A DNA stretch of 18,071 nucleotides, taken from positions 1 through 18,071 of the forward strand of contig CAZOAR010000048.1 of NCBI GenBank assembly GCA_964577985.1. Reading direction: 5' to 3'. This document shows positions 7,080-14,873 of the stretch, piece after piece. This stretch comes from CAZOAR01 sp964577985. Its GTDB lineage: Bacteria; Gemmatimonadota; CAZMKB01; CAZNLH01. The translations under genes and the position numbers were made by a program. The notes beneath the pieces are model-generated. The model did not search any database, was not told where the DNA came from, and saw only the letters and a program-made list of their open reading frames with translations. Numbering within the stretch: position 1 is the stretch's first letter; every line of letters starts with the position of its first letter.

Positions 7080-8270
7080 TTGTCTTTTCACCGCCTCGTA
7101 CGGCTCGGCCCCACCATATTGATCGTCTCCTTCCTCTTCCTGTTCCTCCTCTACATCTACTACACCCAGACCATAGTGGTCGAGCTGAAGCAAGATGAGG
7201 TGACGCTGACACGAAGCTACGGTAAGTTCTGGGCAACGGCGTTTTCCGAGGGTGGCGAGCTTGAGATCATCCAGGAAATATTCAAGAATATCGACTTCCC
7301 GGTAGTCGTGATCGACAGGGGTGGCAGGCCTATCCACTGGGAGAACATCGACCTCTCGGAGGATGAGCCCGGAGAAGCACGGATGACCGAAATAAGAGGA
7401 ATCGCCTCCCGGCTGGACCGGATCAATGAACCGTTCAGCATGAGAGGGCCCGGCGGCGAGCAGGATTTCGCCACAGTTCACTACGGGGAGTCGAAGGCGG
7501 TCACGCGTCTGAAGTACATTCCTTATCTGCAGGGGGGTGTGCTGGCGGTCTTCGGACTCCTGGCAGTTCTTGTGATAAGATACAACCTGAGGAGCGAGAA
7601 GAGCCTGATATGGGCGGGCATGGCGCGTGAGAGTGCTCATCAGCTCGGGACTCCGCTGTCCAGCCTGCAGGGCTGGTTGGAGATCATCCGGGAGCGGATG
7701 GCGAGTGGAAGGGAGGTAAACCCGGATACTCTCGACGAGATGCGTGAAGATCTGGCAAGACTGAACAAAGTCGCCAATCGTTTTGAGTCTGTCGGAAGAA
7801 GGACTACGCTTGCCACGGTGAGAGTCGAGGATATCCTGAACGACCTCGACGCCTATTTCAGGATAAGACTCCCGAAAGGTCGGAAGAGGATCGAGCTGTC
7901 TCTGGATACCGTGCCGATGACTCCCGTCCAGGGGAACCGCGAACTGCTCGAGTGGGCGTTTGAGAACATGATAAAGAACAGTATTGACTCTCTCGAAGGA
8001 AGTTCCGGCGAAATATCCGTTCGCGCCAGGGAAAAAAGCGACCGGATCGACATAGACTTCAAAGACACCGGCTCCGGGATCCCGAGAGATGTCAGGAGGC
8101 GGATGTTCAAGACGGGGGTCACGACCAAGCCGACGGGATGGGGCGTTGGTCTTCCGCTCGTCAAGAGAATCATACGGGATTATCACGGTGGGTTGATCTC
8201 GCTGGTTTCAACGAGCGGGAAGGGCACTCACTTCAAGGTAACTCTTCCATTGGGGGTAAAACGACTGTGA
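7080..8270 (+). CDS. Membrane sensor histidine kinase
   Basis: This 396-residue two-component sensor kinase has a transmembrane helix at about 11-28, an extracytoplasmic segment of about 115 residues containing a PAS-like stretch (FPVVVIDRGGRPIHW, about 73-87), and a second helix at about 147-167. The HisKA box AHQLGTPLSSL follows, with phospho-acceptor H187. The ATPase domain has the N box (ENMIKNSIDSL, about 288-298), the G1 box DTGSGIP and the G2 region GWGVGLPLVKRI, ending in GKGTHFKVTLPL. All residues needed for activity appear present. It starts at TTG 7080 with TAGGAGAG about 6 nt upstream, 56 nt after serS, and its stop overlaps the helicase start. No response regulator is encoded in the window, so its partner and stimulus are unknown. 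Confidence 0.9.
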   Translation: MSFHRLVRLGPTILIVSFLFLFLLYIYYTQTIVVELKQDEVTLTRSYGKFWATAFSEGGELEIIQEIFKNIDFPVVVIDRGGRPIHWENIDLSEDEPGEARMTEIRGIASRLDRINEPFSMRGPGGEQDFATVHYGESKAVTRLKYIPYLQGGVLAVFGLLAVLVIRYNLRSEKSLIWAGMARESAHQLGTPLSSLQGWLEIIRERMASGREVNPDTLDEMREDLARLNKVANRFESVGRRTTLATVRVEDILNDLDAYFRIRLPKGRKRIELSLDTVPMTPVQGNRELLEWAFENMIKNSIDSLEGSSGEISVRAREKSDRIDIDFKDTGSGIPRDVRRRMFKTGVTTKPTGWGVGLPLVKRIIRDYHGGLISLVSTSGKGTHFKVTLPLGVKRL

Positions 8271-10489
8271 AAGTGGTGGAGGGATTAAACGAAGCGCAAC
8301 GTGAAGCGGTTTGCCACGGAGAGACGCCTCTCCTGGTACTTGCTGGTGCGGGGAGCGGAAAGACGAGGGTGATAGTGCACCGGATCGCCTATCTGGTAGA
8401 AGAAGCGGGCGTGGCCCCGGGCAGCATCCTCGCGGTGACGTTCACGAACAAGGCCGCCAATGAAATGAAGGAACGGGTCGACCATCTCCTGGGGGCCCGG
8501 CTGGAAGGGATGTGGCTTGGCACTTTTCACTCGGTATGCGTGAGGATACTCAGGAGGGAAGGGAAGAAAATAGGATTCCCCGGCGGTTTCACGATTTATG
8601 ACCGGGATGACTCACTGAGGTTGATCAAGAGCATTGCGAGGGGGGCGGCCCCGGGGACGACACCGAGGGAGATAAGCGGTTATCTCGAGAAGATTTCTTC
8701 AAATAAGTCGAACCTGGTGTCTCCCGCGGAAGTGCCTGAGAAGGGAGGCTCAGAGTCGGTATTCCTGAGGGACCTGTACGCCGCGTACCAGGAAAACCTG
8801 AAGGCCAGCAACGCCCTCGATTTCGATGACTTGATCATGAAGGTCGTCGAGTTGTTCATTGCTGATCCGGAAACGCTGGAATCTTATCGCCGGCGGTTCA
8901 CCCATATCCTTGTTGATGAATACCAGGACACGAACTATGCGCAGTACCGTCTTGTCAGCCTGCTTGCCGGGGATTCGGGCGGCCTCTACGTTGTTGGTGA
9001 CGATGATCAGTCGATCTACGGGTGGCGAGGGGCCGACATCAGGAATATACTCGAGTTCGAGAAAGACTTCCCTGACGCCCGGTCTATTCTTCTTGATGTG
9101 AACTATCGGTCGACCGAGGTCATTCTGAACGCGGCATCCGAAATGATCTCGCACAACAGAGGACGGAAGCCGAAAGTGCTGCGGGCCGACAGGGGCAGTG
9201 GCGAGAAGATCGCTCTCTACAAGGCGAGAGACGACAGGGAAGAGGCGAAGAGAATAGCGGGCACGATAAAGACCGCGTACCGGGACGAAGGTTTCAGCTT
9301 CTCTGATTTCGCCATCCTCTACAGGACAAACGCTCAGAGCCGGCTGATCGAAGAGGCCTTGAGGAGCGAGGATATCCCGCACGTGATAATCGGCTCCCTC
9401 AGCTTTTATCGAAGAAAGGAGATCAAGGACCTCCTTGCCTATCTGAGAGTCCTTGTAAACCCCGCGGACACCCAGGATCTTCTCAGAATAACCAACGTGC
9501 CACCGCGCGGAATCGGTCAGAAAACCCTCGATCTGATAAAGAGCTACGCAGCAGAGCATGTGTGTTCGCATCTCGAGGCGATGGATCGGATCGTCGCTGA
9601 CGGCATACTCCGGGGGGCCCGGGCAGATAAGATGGAGGCGTTCTGCAAACTGATCGGGGAATTGAGCGAGCTCGCAGAGAAGGAGAGTCTTCTCATCGTT
9701 GTCCGGGAAGTGCTCGAGCGAACGGGCTACACAAAGTACCTGGAGGATGAGGGGACCTCTGAGGCGAGGGGACGACTCGAAAACGTGGACGAGTTCATAA
9801 GGAGTGCCGAAGAGTTCGCCCTCTCTTGCCAACTGCAGGGAAAAGAGGCAAGCCTGCGAGATTTTCTTGAGAGGACCGCCCTCAACGAAGACTGGGACGA
9901 CACCTCCCCGAACGGGTGCGGCGTCTGCCTCCTGACTCTTCACAACGCGAAGGGGCTGGAGTTTCCTTTCGTCTTTGTGACGGGACTGGAGGAGGGCCTG
10001 TTACCGTGGAGCGGAAACGGAGCTGCGCCGCGGGATGAGGTGGAGGAAGAGAGACGGCTTTTCTACGTGGGGATGACCCGCGCCAGGACAAGGCTCCATC
10101 TTTCATTTGCGATGCAGCGGATGAATCATGGCAGGGTGACGAGGTCCGTGCCGTCGCGGTTCCTCGAAGAAATCCCTCGGGAAGTCACAGACGTACTATC
10201 CCCCCGGAGGACCACAAGCTATCGGTCTCATTCCTGGTCAACCGGCGCGGACGTCGTCCACCCGGTCGAGGAAACAGGCTCCCTTTTCGGAGGCTCCTTC
10301 GGGGGGTATGAAATGGGTGAAAGGGTATACCATTGCGAGTTTGGAGGTGGTGTCATTGTTGGTGCCTCCGGGCATCGAGAGAAACTCAAGCTCACGATAG
10401 AATTCGATTTCTGCGGGCTTAAAAAGATATACCCATCTTATACGAACCTGAGAAAAGAAAGTGATCCGGAGGGAGATTATGGCGGATAA
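8267..10489 (+). CDS. pcrA: ATP-dependent 3'-5' DNA helicase, PcrA/UvrD family
   Basis: This superfamily 1A helicase unwinds DNA in nucleotide-excision and mismatch repair, removes recombinase filaments and can act on RNA polymerase. From GTG 8267 it is 740 residues, the normal PcrA length. Motifs in order are EGLNEAQREAV (Q motif), Walker A GAGSGKT (about 27-33), Walker B DEYQDTN (about 217-223), VGDDDQSIYGWRGAD (about 244-258), NYRS, HNAKGLEF and EERRLFYVGMTRAR (about 593-606). The C-terminal piece GERVYHCEFGGGVIVG resembles the Tudor-like RNA-polymerase-binding domain of PcrA. The GTG start overlaps the kinase stop in a GTGA arrangement, implying translational coupling. An earlier in-frame ATG at 8138 lies deep in the kinase gene and would add unrelated residues. 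UvrD is an equally acceptable name. Confidence 0.95.
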   Translation: MKVVEGLNEAQREAVCHGETPLLVLAGAGSGKTRVIVHRIAYLVEEAGVAPGSILAVTFTNKAANEMKERVDHLLGARLEGMWLGTFHSVCVRILRREGKKIGFPGGFTIYDRDDSLRLIKSIARGAAPGTTPREISGYLEKISSNKSNLVSPAEVPEKGGSESVFLRDLYAAYQENLKASNALDFDDLIMKVVELFIADPETLESYRRRFTHILVDEYQDTNYAQYRLVSLLAGDSGGLYVVGDDDQSIYGWRGADIRNILEFEKDFPDARSILLDVNYRSTEVILNAASEMISHNRGRKPKVLRADRGSGEKIALYKARDDREEAKRIAGTIKTAYRDEGFSFSDFAILYRTNAQSRLIEEALRSEDIPHVIIGSLSFYRRKEIKDLLAYLRVLVNPADTQDLLRITNVPPRGIGQKTLDLIKSYAAEHVCSHLEAMDRIVADGILRGARADKMEAFCKLIGELSELAEKESLLIVVREVLERTGYTKYLEDEGTSEARGRLENVDEFIRSAEEFALSCQLQGKEASLRDFLERTALNEDWDDTSPNGCGVCLLTLHNAKGLEFPFVFVTGLEEGLLPWSGNGAAPRDEVEEERRLFYVGMTRARTRLHLSFAMQRMNHGRVTRSVPSRFLEEIPREVTDVLSPRRTTSYRSHSWSTGADVVHPVEETGSLFGGSFGGYEMGERVYHCEFGGGVIVGASGHREKLKLTIEFDFCGLKKIYPSYTNLRKESDPEGDYGG

Positions 10490-10892
10490 TCAGGATCATG
10501 CGATCGTCGCGGAGAGCCGTGCCCGGCTCCTTGACGCGATGATACTGATGGATGAGGGAAGATTCGAGGAATCGATTGAAAAGTGCATCTCGAGTTCGAG
10601 GCTCTCCATCGAGGCAATGCTCGTCTCCTGGAAGCTGGCCTCGTCCGGTTCGAGTTGTTTTGAAATGTTGACGTCCGTAGGCCAGAGGTCTCCCGTAGCC
10701 CTCACGTCCCGTATCAGGCACTGCTGCCGCAAGATAGACCTGCACAGCAGTTTTTACCGCGGGCTGGACGGCGGGCCACGCAAGCCCTCCTTCGATGAAG
10801 AATACACCATGGAATTGATCAACTACGGTCGAGATCTCCTCAGGTTCGCGCGCAGCAATCTCAGCAGGGCTGAGGTGCCGGACAGTCAGTAG
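10479..10892 (+). CDS. Small HEPN-like helical protein (uncharacterised)
   Basis: This is a 137-residue soluble protein predicted to be almost entirely alpha-helical. The opening helices (RARLLDAMILMDEGRFEESI, about 14-33, then a second from about 34) follow the HEPN pattern of a helix, a short DEGRFEE turn and an alanine/serine-rich helix. The C-terminal EYTMELINYGRDLLRFARSNL part resembles the last HEPN helix. R84-x4-H89 fits the spacing of the Rx4-6H motif of HEPN ribonucleases, but its position may be coincidental. No nucleotidyltransferase partner is adjacent. ATG 10479 is chosen because GGAGG (10468-10472) is 6 nt upstream; GTG 10461 is a weaker choice. It overlaps the pcrA end by 11 bases, so it is almost certainly cotranslated with the helicase. 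Function unknown. Confidence 0.6.
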   Translation: MADNQDHAIVAESRARLLDAMILMDEGRFEESIEKCISSSRLSIEAMLVSWKLASSGSSCFEMLTSVGQRSPVALTSRIRHCCRKIDLHSSFYRGLDGGPRKPSFDEEYTMELINYGRDLLRFARSNLSRAEVPDSQ

Positions 10893-11053
10893 CGATGACA
10901 TCGAAGGGAAGGCTGAATCTGCGGGCGATGGAGACTGGACCGCCTGAGAAAGCACATGCCATGCCTTCGCTGAACAGTCTCATCCCCTGAAGTCGACCAG
11001 TCTCTATTGCGCGAACCGATTGGTTTATGGCATTGAGGCCGGGCACTTGTAGT

Positions 11054-12577
11054 ATGACCACACACCCGCTGTACATAGCTTTCATACTGGCATACCTGGT
11101 GGGGCTCCTTCTCTTTGGCGTTCTCCTCACTCGTCGTGTGCGCACGGGGGCGGATTTCATGGTAGCCGGCCGGGGACTCTCCCTCCCGGTGCTTGTCGGG
11201 ACCCTGGTAGCCACCTGGATCGGCTCGGGAACCATGATAGCAAGTGCCGGCCTGAGCTACCGGGTTGGATTATCCGCGCTCTGGGGACCTTCGGGCGCCT
11301 GGCTCGGCATACTGCTCCTCCTGTTTGTCGCGCGCAGGGCTCGCAGGTTCGGCGCGTTCACGGTGCCTGACCTGCTGGAGGCCAGATATAACCCGACGGC
11401 CCGTATCCTCGGTACGCTGGTCACACTGGTTGCCTACACTGTCATCACCAGCTATCAGTTTCGAGCCGGCGGGATGGTTCTGAACATGGTGACCGGAATC
11501 GACCCTCAGACAGGAATGGCCCTCACCGCGCTCTTTGTAGTCGCCTATACAGCGCTGGCTGGGATGCTTTCTGTAGCCTACACCGACTACGTCAATGGAG
11601 TGATACTCACGGTGGGAATCCTTATCGCCGTGCCGATGGTAATAAACGAGGCCGGGGGATGGGAAGCAATAACCACATCCCTGCCGCACGGATATTTTTC
11701 CGCCTTCCATGGTGAGACCGAGGGAGTCGGTGCGATCAACTTGTTCCTTCCCACACTGTTTCTTCTTCTCGGTGAATCCAACATGTATGGTCGATTCTTC
11801 TCCGCTGAGAGCGAGGATGTGGCCCATCGCGCGGTCTTGTGGTGGGTAGGCGGGGTGATGATTATCGAGGTCAGCGTGATCGTGATCGGTACTGCGGGGA
11901 GGGTACTCTATCCCGACATTGGATCTATCTATCCGGATCTCTCCAATGCGAGCGAGATGCTGATACCCCACATGATTCTCTCAACGCTCCACCCGTTGTT
12001 CGGAGCCCTTCTCCTGGCGACAATGGCCGCGGTGATCGTTTCAACCGCGGATTCATTTCTCCTGACACCGGCCACCAATGTCCAGCACGACATCTGGGAA
12101 CGGTTTGTGCGCGGCTGGATCATGAAGAATACAGCATGGCCGGGGAGACGAATGCCAGCGGTTCCATCGGAGAGAGAGAGGTTGTGGTTCCTGCGCGTTG
12201 TGGTCCTCCTCCTCGGCGTGTGGGCATACATGCAGGTTACCCTGTTCCGGAATGTCCTTCAGGCGGCGCTTTACGCATACACCATGTATGGTGCGGGTGT
12301 GACGCCCGTGGTCCTGGCGGCCTTCTTCTGGAAGCGCGCGACTCCGGCAGCCGGAGCGTGTTCGGTGTGTGCCGGCATGGCCGTGACACTGCTCTGGGAA
12401 TTCGTGGCGCAACCGCATCTGGTCGGATCGGTTCTGCAGCAGGTAGATCCGGTTGTCCCCGCCCTGTGCATCTCTATCCTCACCCTTATATCGGTCTCCC
12501 TGGCGGGCGCAAAGCCTTCTGCAGAGAAATGGAGGCCCTTTTTCCGCGAGGGTGAGCGGTCTGTGGCGGGTAGATAG
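11054..12577 (+). CDS. Sodium:solute symporter family protein (SSS)
   Basis: This roughly 507-residue inner-membrane transporter has about 13 hydrophobic segments and the SSS/LeuT-fold pattern, and would use the sodium gradient to import a solute. Family features are the FMVAGRGLSLP loop after the first helix, ATWIGSGTMIASAGLSYRVG (TM2 region), FTVPDLLEARYN, the TDYVNGVIL signature segment and the TM8 sodium-site sequence MAAVIVSTADSFLL. The substrate (proline, sugar, pantothenate, urea and others are known in the family) cannot be read from sequence. ATG 11054 begins just before the first helix; an in-frame ATG at 11027 adds nine residues and has no better ribosome site. A 161-nt gap separates it from the HEPN-like gene. 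It converges on nadE with only 18 nt between stops. Confidence 0.9.
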   Translation: MTTHPLYIAFILAYLVGLLLFGVLLTRRVRTGADFMVAGRGLSLPVLVGTLVATWIGSGTMIASAGLSYRVGLSALWGPSGAWLGILLLLFVARRARRFGAFTVPDLLEARYNPTARILGTLVTLVAYTVITSYQFRAGGMVLNMVTGIDPQTGMALTALFVVAYTALAGMLSVAYTDYVNGVILTVGILIAVPMVINEAGGWEAITTSLPHGYFSAFHGETEGVGAINLFLPTLFLLLGESNMYGRFFSAESEDVAHRAVLWWVGGVMIIEVSVIVIGTAGRVLYPDIGSIYPDLSNASEMLIPHMILSTLHPLFGALLLATMAAVIVSTADSFLLTPATNVQHDIWERFVRGWIMKNTAWPGRRMPAVPSERERLWFLRVVVLLLGVWAYMQVTLFRNVLQAALYAYTMYGAGVTPVVLAAFFWKRATPAAGACSVCAGMAVTLLWEFVAQPHLVGSVLQQVDPVVPALCISILTLISVSLAGAKPSAEKWRPFFREGERSVAGR

Positions 12578-12595
12578 AGGCATGGGTCAGGCGGG

Positions 12596-13447
12596 TCAGA
12601 TATCCCACCCGTCAGGGTAGTTGCAATCGAGGTCGACGGTGGCATTCGACAGGCGGGCCGAAAGCGGCATTGTCCGCTTGTGCCGGGAGTTCCTGATCAT
12701 TCCGATCACGCGTCTTATCAGGGCGCCTTCGTAGCCTTCTTCTTCCAGTGTATCCGGGCTCATTCGCCAGTCGACCAGACGAAGGAGGAGTCCGTCGATC
12801 TCCTCGTAGGTGAACCCGAGTTCACCCTCATCCGTCTGCCCCGTCCAGAGGTCAGCCGAAGGGGGCTTCTCGATGATCGCACGAGGCACTCCAAGGTGCC
12901 TGGCGAGCGAGCGGACCTGCGTCTTGTAGAGGTCACCGATCGGGTTGATACCACATGCCATATCGCCCCACAGCGTCGTGTAGCCGAGGAGGTATTCCGT
13001 CTTGTTGCCCGTACCCATCACGAGGCAGTCGTGGGCGCATGACTGGTCATAGAGGACTATCATCCTCTCGCGCGCCATGACGTTTCCCCTGCGGATCTTG
13101 TCCATCTCCGGATGAAGCGAGAGGTAGGGATCCACCATGGGGGTTATCTCCACCTCGATGTGGCGTATTCCGAGCGCCGCGGCCAGGATGAGCGCGTCCT
13201 CCCGGCTTTCCGGCCTGCTTGTGCGGTAAGGCATCAGCACGCCGATGACGTTCTCAGGGCCGAGGGCCTCGACGGCCAGGAAGGCCGCGGTCGAAGAGTC
13301 GATTCCCCCCGAGAGCCCCACGACAACCCCGTTGTAGCCGGCATTGCCGGTCTCGGAAGATAGAAAATCGCACAGTGTTTCTGTTACTTCACTGTTGTCA
13401 AGCGATAGGTGCTCGATCCGCGGATCAACCTTTCTGTTTTCCATCAT
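12596..13447 (-). CDS. nadE: NAD synthase (ammonia-dependent NAD+ synthetase)
   Basis: This roughly 283-residue enzyme catalyses the last step of NAD+ synthesis, amidating deamido-NAD+ with ATP in the cytosol. The PP-loop ATP motif SGGIDSS is at about 46-52, followed by MPYRTSRPESREDA. The second conserved block has GTGNKTEYLLGYTTLWGDMA, INPIGDLYKTQV and EKPPSADLWTGQTDEGELG, all diagnostic. No nitrilase-type glutaminase domain is fused, so it should use ammonia directly or an unlinked donor. The start is set at ATG 13447 (13444 is an adjacent ATG with better Shine-Dalgarno spacing to AGAGGG). The in-frame ATG at 13489 is rejected because it lies upstream of the -10 of the predicted promoter and would not be in the transcript. 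It is the only - strand gene in the window. Confidence 0.95.
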   Translation of the reverse strand: MMENRKVDPRIEHLSLDNSEVTETLCDFLSSETGNAGYNGVVVGLSGGIDSSTAAFLAVEALGPENVIGVLMPYRTSRPESREDALILAAALGIRHIEVEITPMVDPYLSLHPEMDKIRRGNVMARERMIVLYDQSCAHDCLVMGTGNKTEYLLGYTTLWGDMACGINPIGDLYKTQVRSLARHLGVPRAIIEKPPSADLWTGQTDEGELGFTYEEIDGLLLRLVDWRMSPDTLEEEGYEGALIRRVIGMIRNSRHKRTMPLSARLSNATVDLDCNYPDGWDI

Positions 13448-13479
13448 GCCCTCTGAATCAGAACCTTGTATCAGACATA

Positions 13480-13509
13480 TATATAACATCTCCCGCGGAT
13501 CCCTGTCAA
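13480..13509 (-). promoter_or_regulatory. Sigma-70-type promoter of nadE
   Basis: Read on the - strand, a perfect TTGACA (13504-13509) is followed after 18 bp by TATATA (13480-13485) in an AT-rich run. Transcription would begin near 13472, about 25 nt before the ATG at 13447. This placement decides the nadE start codon. Confidence 0.6.
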
Positions 13510-13696
13510 TCGGTGTCTTCGCCGGAGTTTCCCCGGTTTCTCAGATGCCTCGAGACGTCAGGTGTTCCTCTCGCTCCACGGACGCCTTTTCCGTGGGGGC
13601 AGGGCGAGATAGGTCACGATGTGGGTTTCTCATCTCTCTCTATCGGACAGGCACGATCAGGACACGATCGCAATTGGTCAGGTGGGCGCTGTGCTG

Positions 13697-13756
13697 TGCC
13701 ATTATGGCAGCTACGGGGCGCCAAAAGGGCGTATCATGCCAAAATGGCAGATACGC
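13697..13756. repeat. Two copies of a TGCCA-N3-TGGCA dyad, 40 bp apart
   Basis: Copy 1 is TGCCATTATGGCA (13697-13709) and copy 2 is TGCCAAAATGGCA (13737-13749), with starts exactly 40 bp apart (about four helical turns). The similarity extends to the right as TACG, 16 of 19 positions matching. Copy 2 is flanked by GCGTATC (13729-13735) and GATACGC (13750-13756), making a 12-bp hairpin stem with one bulged A and an AAA loop. Between the copies lies CGCCAAAAGGGCG, a further small dyad. This looks like a tandem operator or a palindromic repeat element upstream of htpX-clpB; the regulator is unknown. Confidence 0.55.
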
Positions 13757-13891
13757 AAGTCACGCCTGCTTCTCCTCGCGTTCTCTAACTATCGTTCTAA
13801 TAACATCTTAGTGGATATGCGATCCGTACGGGCCTGCTGGTACGCCTCTTGCCTTCTCTACGAGCGGAGGAACCAGGGACGGACGATGGGG

Positions 13892-13921
13892 TTACATTCA
13901 AGGAAACGACTCTGTTGTAAT
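13892..13921 (+). promoter_or_regulatory. Weak candidate promoter for htpX
   Basis: TTACAT (13892-13897) and TGTAAT (13916-13921) are separated by 18 bp and would start transcription near 13928, about 24 nt before the htpX ATG. Both hexamers are imperfect. No better sigma-70 site and no clear heat-shock sigma site was seen nearby. Confidence 0.3.
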
Positions 13922-13951
13922 TACCTCCATTGTGAAAGGAGCAGGAATAAA

Positions 13952-14800
13952 ATGAATATGATACGCACGACCCTTCTTCTAACGGCACTCACTGCGCTCC
14001 TCGTCATGATCGGGAATATTTTCGGCGGTCAGCAGGGGATGATACTTGCCTTTCTGCTTGCGGTGGCGATCAATTTCAGCAGCTACTGGTTTTCGGATAA
14101 GATAGTGCTCAAGATGTACAAGGGGCAGGAATTAAGCGAAGCGGACGCCCCCGGTATCTTCGCGATAGTCCGTCGCCTGACACAGAGGGCCGGCCTCCCG
14201 ATGCCGAAGGTGTACAGGGTGGCCTCGAAGTCACCGAACGCGTTCGCGACGGGAAGAGACCCGGAACACGCCGCGCTTGCCGTGACCGACGGGATCGTGG
14301 ATATCCTGGGTGAAGAAGAGGTGGAGGGAGTGCTCGCGCATGAACTCTCACACGTGAAGAACCGGGATATCCTGATCGGTTCGATGGCGGCGACTGTGGC
14401 GGGAGCGATCATGATACTCGCGAGCATGGCGAGGTGGACGGCATTCCTCGGTGGCTTCGGCGGGGGCGGGCGCGACAGGAACGGCAGTGTCCTGGGACTT
14501 CTCCTCACTGCCATCGTGGCACCGATCGCGGCCATGATGATACAACTCGCCATATCGAGGTCGAGGGAGTACGAAGCGGACAGCAGTGCGGCCCGGCTGG
14601 TGGGGAGTGGTGAGGGGCTCGCCCGTGCACTCGAAAAGCTCGAGGCGGCCGGCACGAAGAAGACACTCCACGCAAACCCGGCGACCGCCCACATGTTCAT
14701 CGTCAATCCCCTCAGGGGAAGGTCGATGGCGGGCCTCTTCAGCACGCACCCACCGATCGGCGAGCGGGTGATACGTTTGAGGAATCTCAGGACCGCATGA
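13952..14800 (+). CDS. htpX: Membrane zinc metalloprotease HtpX (peptidase family M48)
   Basis: HtpX is an inner-membrane protease with a cytosolic active site that degrades misfolded membrane proteins. From ATG 13952 the protein is 282 residues, the usual length. Two N-terminal membrane helices (about 5-22 and 28-47) precede the catalytic HELSH motif (H130, E131, H134), and the third zinc ligand is E206 in SREYEAD. Two further hydrophobic segments lie between (about 141-160 and 180-201). FSTHPPIGERVIRL closes the domain as in the family. AAAGGAG and CAGGA lie 5-10 nt upstream of the start. A longer frame from 13619 is rejected because its added part lacks homology and would bury the first helix. 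clpB follows 73 nt later, a stress-proteostasis pairing. Confidence 0.95.
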   Translation: MNMIRTTLLLTALTALLVMIGNIFGGQQGMILAFLLAVAINFSSYWFSDKIVLKMYKGQELSEADAPGIFAIVRRLTQRAGLPMPKVYRVASKSPNAFATGRDPEHAALAVTDGIVDILGEEEVEGVLAHELSHVKNRDILIGSMAATVAGAIMILASMARWTAFLGGFGGGGRDRNGSVLGLLLTAIVAPIAAMMIQLAISRSREYEADSSAARLVGSGEGLARALEKLEAAGTKKTLHANPATAHMFIVNPLRGRSMAGLFSTHPPIGERVIRLRNLRTA

Positions 14801-14873
14801 CGGTTCCCCGGCGGGAAGATCATGATGATGACAGGAAACGAATGCTATTTACCGATAAGGGGTGAATCACGAT

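Larger units (their letters stand above)
13510..13951. other. Non-coding region between nadE and htpX
   Basis: A + strand frame is open from ATG 13619 into htpX, but its first 111 residues show no family resemblance and the HtpX family start is at 13952. I treat the stretch as non-coding. It contains the twin TGCCA-N3-TGGCA dyad (13697-13756) and a weak promoter (13892-13921). No CIRCE (TTAGCACTC-N9-GAGTGCTAA) or other known heat-shock operator was seen. Confidence 0.6.

Noticed and set aside
8138..8266. Earlier ATG for the PcrA frame
   Set aside because: The extra 43 residues lie inside the kinase gene and do not resemble PcrA. GTG 8267 overlaps the kinase stop and gives the usual N-terminus.
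10893..11053. Possible gene remnant or inverted repeat (GAGACTGG 10931-10938 with CCAGTCTC 10997-11004) in the gap before the symporter
   Set aside because: The repeat is short with a 58-nt loop, and neither strand gives a recognisable protein, so it could be chance.
12578..12620. Bidirectional terminator between the symporter and nadE
   Set aside because: GGCGGGT and ACCCGTC near 12593-12616 can pair, but the stem is inside the nadE coding end and has no T-run on either strand.
13448..13489. Longer nadE start at 13489
   Set aside because: It is upstream of the predicted -10 element and lacks a spaced ribosome site, so it would not be in the message.
13619..13951. N-terminal extension of HtpX by 111 residues
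   Set aside because: No family resemblance, and it spans the twin dyad and the candidate promoter. The HtpX start at 13952 has a good ribosome site and gives the normal length.
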